A DNA stretch of 64,000 bases from Cryptosporidium bovis. Its lineage: Eukaryota; Apicomplexa; Conoidasida; Eucoccidiorida; Cryptosporidiidae. Below, one piece after another: positions 59,862 to 64,000 of this stretch. The notes under the pieces are model-generated. The model had not been told where the DNA came from. It searched no databases and saw only the letters and a list, made by a program, of their open reading frames with translations. The position numbers were made by a program, and so were the translations under genes. The DNA lies in contig VHIT02000028.1 of the NCBI GenBank assembly GCA_009768925.2, positions 620,896 to 684,895 of the forward strand, written 5' to 3'. Within the stretch, counting starts at the first letter, position 1. Each line of letters starts with the position of its first letter.

Positions 59862-60875
59862 TCAAGATAGAGGAAGACTCCCAACAATTCTGCTGTACAG
59901 ACTCCTAATTTTCTTGTACAATCTCTTAAAAATCTTATCTTGAGTTTTTCCATAGTTACCAATCACAATACTGGGATAATTAAATGAATTAAGTCTATCA
60001 CTTATAACATCATTAATAACGTTTAGATCTTCATGAAATAGGAGTTTATTGCCCCAGGGAGCATTGGTTATAATTTTAAGACCATTTTCTGTTTTGAACA
60101 AACCTTTGTAAATATTGTAGTACGAACCATCAGATTTATGTAAGGTAAATGACTGCTTATTATAAGAGTAAGAATCATTTTCTGACAAAAAAATCGCCAT
60201 GTATTTGTCGTCTACGATAAATAATAAAGCAGAAGGAGTTCCATCGTGAATAATGTTTAAGAAATATGCCTCATCAGTAAAAGTCCGATTCGACTTTATC
60301 AACTTTACTATCTCAATGTAGTCTCTATTAGACGGAAATGTAGTCGATGTTATTGGATGCCAGTCATTAGGAGGTAGCTGTGGTCTGAATGATTTGATTA
60401 TCTCGGGTATGAACTTAAAATATGAAATCTCCTCTTCTAAAAATATATTGATTCCCCATGGACATTCGGTGGATATTATTTCTGAATTATTTTTCTTAAG
60501 TTCAAGTTTATTTAAACAAAAAACATCGTTATTACAATTTATGTATACCTTCCCGTTTTTTCCAATTATATCTCCAACAAAGTGTTTCTCAATGTATATC
60601 AAGATATAATTCTTTAGTTCTATTTCATAAAAGATAATGTGTGTATTCTCTCCATAAATAGGTATTTCAAAACTACCAGTATATGTCCTTTTTTTGAATT
60701 TATTATTTATATTTGTTGCAACTATTGTAATTGGTCCAAATCCATTTTTGTCATTTAATGTTGGAAGTGAGTCAATAATATTTTTTTCAGCAGTAAAATG
60801 GTTTGGTTGGACTTCGTTATCTGCTTCAATAATAATTATCTCTCCTGATTCTGAAATCGATGTTTTCTCACCCAT
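59862..60875 (-). CDS. protein with a tandemly duplicated domain (PWG repeat), function unknown
   Basis: 337 residues, family not recognised. Two roughly 100-residue copies can be aligned by eye: copy 1 about 62-163 and copy 2 about 196-298. Both open with RT-Y/F-T, run through beta-strand-like hydrophobic alternation, and close with PWG (139-141 and 273-275), F.E-E/D and a final helix ending in SF. The N-terminus is acidic (SGEIIIIEADNE) and the C-terminus basic (KRLYKKIRSLYSRI). No signal peptide or membrane segment. A two-lobed binding protein is the simplest reading (inference). It lies next to a decayed region and a repeat protein, so it may be lineage-specific. Confidence 0.65.
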   Translation of the reverse strand: MGEKTSISESGEIIIIEADNEVQPNHFTAEKNIIDSLPTLNDKNGFGPITIVATNINNKFKKRTYTGSFEIPIYGENTHIIFYEIELKNYILIYIEKHFVGDIIGKNGKVYINCNNDVFCLNKLELKKNNSEIISTECPWGINIFLEEEISYFKFIPEIIKSFRPQLPPNDWHPITSTTFPSNRDYIEIVKLIKSNRTFTDEAYFLNIIHDGTPSALLFIVDDKYMAIFLSENDSYSYNKQSFTLHKSDGSYYNIYKGLFKTENGLKIITNAPWGNKLLFHEDLNVINDVISDRLNSFNYPSIVIGNYGKTQDKIFKRLYKKIRSLYSRIVGSLPLS

Positions 60876-63001
60876 TTTATTTTCATTCGATATACAATTA
60901 AAAAGGCGACATTAAAAAACCAAACTCCTTCCTTTAATAATCAAAAGCTTTATCTATTTATTAACTAGATTTTCATATTTCATGAGCAAAATAATAGTAA
61001 ATTAAATAAAAAGCCACACTTCTTCAAAACACTTGGAATAAAGTGTATCCCTAAGACCTTTTCTACCTAAGTACCTAGTTATTCTTAGGAAAAAATCACT
61101 TTCTATTCTTTACACTTTAATTTCACATTTAATTTTTTTTAAATCCTTTATTTTTGAGTGAAATTCTCAAATATCTGGCATATTATATGTATACGTCTAC
61201 ATTTTTGTATGTTACTACTGACGGTATAAAAAGGAATAGGGGAAAAAAGAAAGAGGAAATAAGAATTAAAAAAATTAGAAATAATCAAGTGAAATATTTG
61301 TGTATGTACGATCTTTTAAATTTGGAATGAGTTATTTTAAAGTACCAATGTGTCGTAAGCCTAAATTATTCATTGTGTAATTTTTAATATCTGTATTATG
61401 TGTGTGAATACAGTAAATTTCTCACATTTAAAACTATCTAGTTTTAATTAACGAACAAAAAACATGTATAAATACACAATTATGTTTTCTACATTAGAAA
61501 AAGTCTCGTTCATTATTATTTTATAGTACTATTAGCACTGATTTACACTTGGAAGCATTGCTTTTTCTTATTGGTATTTGGTAAATCACATATATAATAC
61601 GTCCATATATATTTATTGTTTTATTAGGCACTTAAATTATTATACAGGTTTTTTTTTCTTTGAACTTAAATTATTGTAAAAAAAGTCTATCATATTAAAT
61701 TATAAAGCACAATTTTATTTGTGATTAGTGAATACAAATTCACTAAATATGGATTCTGGGATTATTATAAATTTGTTATTGATGATAGAGCTTCGATAAA
61801 ATATTATATTTATGTGATAATTATCAACAATACACCTTCTTTAAATAAGTTTAAAGTTGCGTTTGGCGTTGAATGTGTTTTGAAGATCAATAATAATCAA
61901 AAATTCAAATATTTAATTCGTATTATACACTAAATCTTCCAATATAATTTTTGCTAAAAAATATCCACCAATTATTTATGTAAAAAAACATTTATTACAC
62001 GAATACAAATTAAATTACAGTTTATTTTTATCAAAAATGTCTCTATTGGATTCTATCCATACTTTTTTTTATTAAAATCCTTAAATTGTTTAATTTTTAT
62101 ATTTTGGCCATAATTATGTATAATGTCTAGAGAATGTAATTTTTCACTCTCAGATAGCAATTTATTATTTGCCAATGAACCAGATTGAAAGATTTTAATG
62201 TTTTACAGATGGTGGTCATATTTTTTTACCAATATTTAAATTATGAACGAAAGTTGAGAATAATTCTGCAAGGTTATGATCGGTAGCTCTTTGTTTAATT
62301 ATATCAATAGAATCTTGATTATCTAGAGATTGAATATTGCTCAGCACATGATTACAAGATTTGTATATTCAGAAAATATCAATGTAATAACATTAATATA
62401 CACAAACACACACGCAAATACTCCTTTGTTAAAAAGAAGTGATATGAATTATTTCATATTTGAAAACACATAAGAGCAGTTAATTAAAATAAAGTGGTTA
62501 ACCTTTTTTTTAAATGAACTAAAGTTTGTAGTTGGTACCTTTTATATTTGATCTCCACTATCAAAATGTCAAGGATACCGACAAGAATTTATTATAAATA
62601 ATTTATTGTGAAAGGAAAAAACAGATAAAAAGATGCAAGAACATATTTATATCTTGAAATGATGATTAATTCAATTATTTCTTGCTAAAAGTCAAGTATA
62701 ATTGCTAACTTTATGATTTCTGATATTTTAAATATTTTGTGAAATTATTTTATATACCAAAATTTAATTATAGTTGAATTTAATATGGTTGTAAGCAATT
62801 ACTACGTTATGTTTGTTGTGTTATCCAATTATTTATATTGATTAATTCTTTAAGAATACATTAGTTTGTTAATAGTTACGAAATTAATTCATAACCTTGA
62901 TTAGAATTATTTTTGAAAAATAATACTAGTTTAATAATATCATGATTTGCCTGAATTTATAGCACATTATAACTTTTTATGTTTATAACTTTAATTTCCT
63001 A
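60876..63001. other. 2.1-kb very AT-rich gap with gene remnants
   Basis: The AT content is visibly higher than elsewhere. A 70-codon plus-strand frame at 61721-61933 starts only at GTG and has no other support. On the minus strand at 62053-62368, two protein-like frames follow each other in different phases; they are listed as a pseudogene. Otherwise nothing is seen. Confidence 0.45.
62053..62368 (-). pseudogene. possible decayed coding fragment
   Basis: Two consecutive minus-strand frames have protein-like composition within a nearly pure AT desert. Frame A (62368-62216, 50 codons) reads with a balanced mix such as CNHVLSNIQSLDNQDSI and KQRATDHNLAELFSTF, then ends at TGA after a run of seven A. 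Frame B (62202-62053, 49 codons) is in another phase and reads FQSGSLANNKLLSESEKL and HSLDIIHNYGQ before TAG. Neither has an ATG or clean splice sites joining them. Open frames of this length do occur by chance in AT-rich DNA, so the claim rests on residue composition. Confidence 0.3.
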
Positions 63002-64000
63002 TTATCTCGATACCTTCTTTAATGATTTCTTTATCTTTTCATAGTCGATTTTTTCCTCTGGTGTACTTTCTTTTGATAATCTGTCTAGTTTTTCTTTACG
63101 TTCTTTTTCTTTCTCGAGCAATTCCTTTTCTCCTTTAGTTCCCACTTTCTTTCCCTCTTTAGATTTTGTTTTCGCTTCCATTTGAGTCCTTAAATCATTT
63201 AATTTCTCTTTACATGTAGCCATATAATCATAATCAAAATTTCTAAATCGTTTCATATATTTTTCACTTTCCAGCCTTTCTAATCTTCGTTCGGGAGTTT
63301 CAACCCATTTCAATGACGTTATTACCTCACTATAAGGATTGTCTCCATCACCACCTCCAGAACTGGATCCTTGATTTGGATCTTGTTCACCTCCAGAACT
63401 GGATCCTTGACTTGGATCTTGTTCACCTCCAGAACTGGAACTTTGGTTTGGATCTTGACCACTGCCATCACCACCTCCAGAACTGGAGCCTTGATTTGGA
63501 TCTTGACCACTGCCATCACCACCTCCAGAACCGGATCCTTGACTTGGATCTTGGCCACTGCCATCACCACCTCCAGAACCGGAACCTGATCCTTGACTTG
63601 GATCTTGTTCACCTCCAGAACTGGAGCCTTGATTTGGATCTTGGCCACTGCCATCACCACCTCCAGAACTGGAACTTTGGTTTGGATCTTGTTCACCTCC
63701 AGAACTGGATCCATATTTTTTTTTATAATCTAATCTTAAATCAAGTACTAAATCAACAAGTTCCGATGTTACTTGCCACTTTAGTTTGTTTAATTCATTT
63801 CTTGCATCAGTACCAGGTTTATCTCTAAATTTCTTTTCTAATTCATCAAATTTTTTATCACGATCACTCTCTAATTCTTTAATTTTTTTCTGTAAATCAT
63901 TCCATGCCTTTTCTTTTTCAGTTAATTTTTTATTATCATCTTTATTATCACCTCCAGAACTGGAACCTTGTCCTGGGTCTTTGTCTCCACCACCTCCAGA
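63002..64000 (-). CDS. Ser/Gly-repeat protein, C-terminal part, cut by window end
   Basis: The frame is open from the window edge to a stop at 63002, so the N-terminus is missing (332 residues visible). Order from the edge: a Ser/Gly linker with DPGQG; a charged helical domain (KAWNDLQKKIKELESD ... NELNKLKWQVTSELVDLVLD); eight tandem Ser/Gly units at about 63350-63715 of two kinds, short SSSGGEQDP-N/S-Q (4 copies) and long SSSGGGDGSGQDP-N/S-Q (4 copies); then a second helical domain (LKWVETPERRLERLESEKYM) and a Lys/Glu-rich tail. Both helical domains contain LKW, suggesting they are related. The Ser-rich linkers could be O-glycosylated if the protein is secreted, but no signal peptide is in view. 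Family not recognised. Confidence 0.75.
   Translation of the reverse strand, partial: SGGGGDKDPGQGSSSGGDNKDDNKKLTEKEKAWNDLQKKIKELESDRDKKFDELEKKFRDKPGTDARNELNKLKWQVTSELVDLVLDLRLDYKKKYGSSSGGEQDPNQSSSSGGGDGSGQDPNQGSSSGGEQDPSQGSGSGSGGGDGSGQDPSQGSGSGGGDGSGQDPNQGSSSGGGDGSGQDPNQSSSSGGEQDPSQGSSSGGEQDPNQGSSSGGGDGDNPYSEVITSLKWVETPERRLERLESEKYMKRFRNFDYDYMATCKEKLNDLRTQMEAKTKSKEGKKVGTKGEKELLEKEKERKEKLDRLSKESTPEEKIDYEKIKKSLKKVSR

Noticed and set aside
61721-61933. 70-codon plus-strand frame in the AT-rich gap
   Set aside because: Only a GTG start, no family resemblance; length is expected by chance at this base composition.
63313-63828. Long frames on the plus strand and a second minus phase across the Ser/Gly repeat
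   Set aside because: Periodic shadows of the repeat; only the Ser/Gly phase continues into non-repetitive helical domains on both sides.
1-64000. CRISPR arrays, insertion sequences, phage genes, operons, telomere repeats
   Set aside because: None seen; the window is eukaryotic with individually transcribed genes, and no telomeric repeat occurs at the right edge.

Overview
The window is AT-rich (roughly a quarter G+C by eye), eukaryotic, gene-dense on both strands, and has few, short introns of 53-180 bases with GTAAGT-type donors. An alveolin, a TGH-type MAP kinase, a TrxR ending GCGGGKCG, an ATP13A-like P5 ATPase and secreted M16 peptidase, Asn-rich proteins and TGCATGCA/E2F-like promoter words point to an apicomplexan, most probably Cryptosporidium. 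The species is not determinable from sequence alone.

Layout, left to right. 1-8.5 kb: a two-exon coiled-coil gene, a protein with an E2/UEV-like domain, cytosolic cyclophilin, a coiled-coil/SAP protein and the import channel protein TIM17. 9.2-9.4 kb: tRNA-Cys followed directly by an unusual GC-rich hairpin and T-run. 10-17.8 kb: alveolin, a 2.4-kb gap with RNA-like structures, an Asn-rich protein, a TMEM230-type membrane protein, tRNA-Phe and a small unknown protein. 18-31 kb: HELQ-type helicase, a TMEM184-type membrane protein, a three-exon coiled-coil gene, and a two-ORF gene whose halves meet at a slippery heptamer and a perfect 12-bp hairpin. 31-49 kb: a P5 ATPase, the spliceosome disassembly factor TFIP11/Ntr1, ribosomal protein eS6, a secreted insulinase-like peptidase, the SLX1 nuclease, an unknown acidic protein, a Maf pyrophosphatase and a PRCC-like splicing protein with a tiny last exon. 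49.7-59 kb: thioredoxin reductase, TRAPPC1 (three exons), MAPK2-like kinase and a Patched/NPC1-like RND permease. 59.8-64 kb: a protein made of two copies of an unrecognised domain, an AT-rich 2.1-kb gap with decayed reading frames, and the C-terminal part of a Ser/Gly-repeat protein cut by the window end.

The genes do not form one pathway: this is a normal core-chromosome stretch that ends in a region of fast-evolving, lineage-specific genes. The most unusual signals are the candidate -1 frameshift site (or hairpin-containing mini-intron) near 29.95 kb, the tRNA-Cys-linked GC-rich hairpin near 9.33 kb, several compact GC-richer hairpin clusters between genes, and two recurrent promoter words, ATGGCGCC and GGCGGTAAA. 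Where an open frame began at TTG, the first in-frame ATG was taken as the start. All functional calls are from reading motifs by eye; no searches were run.
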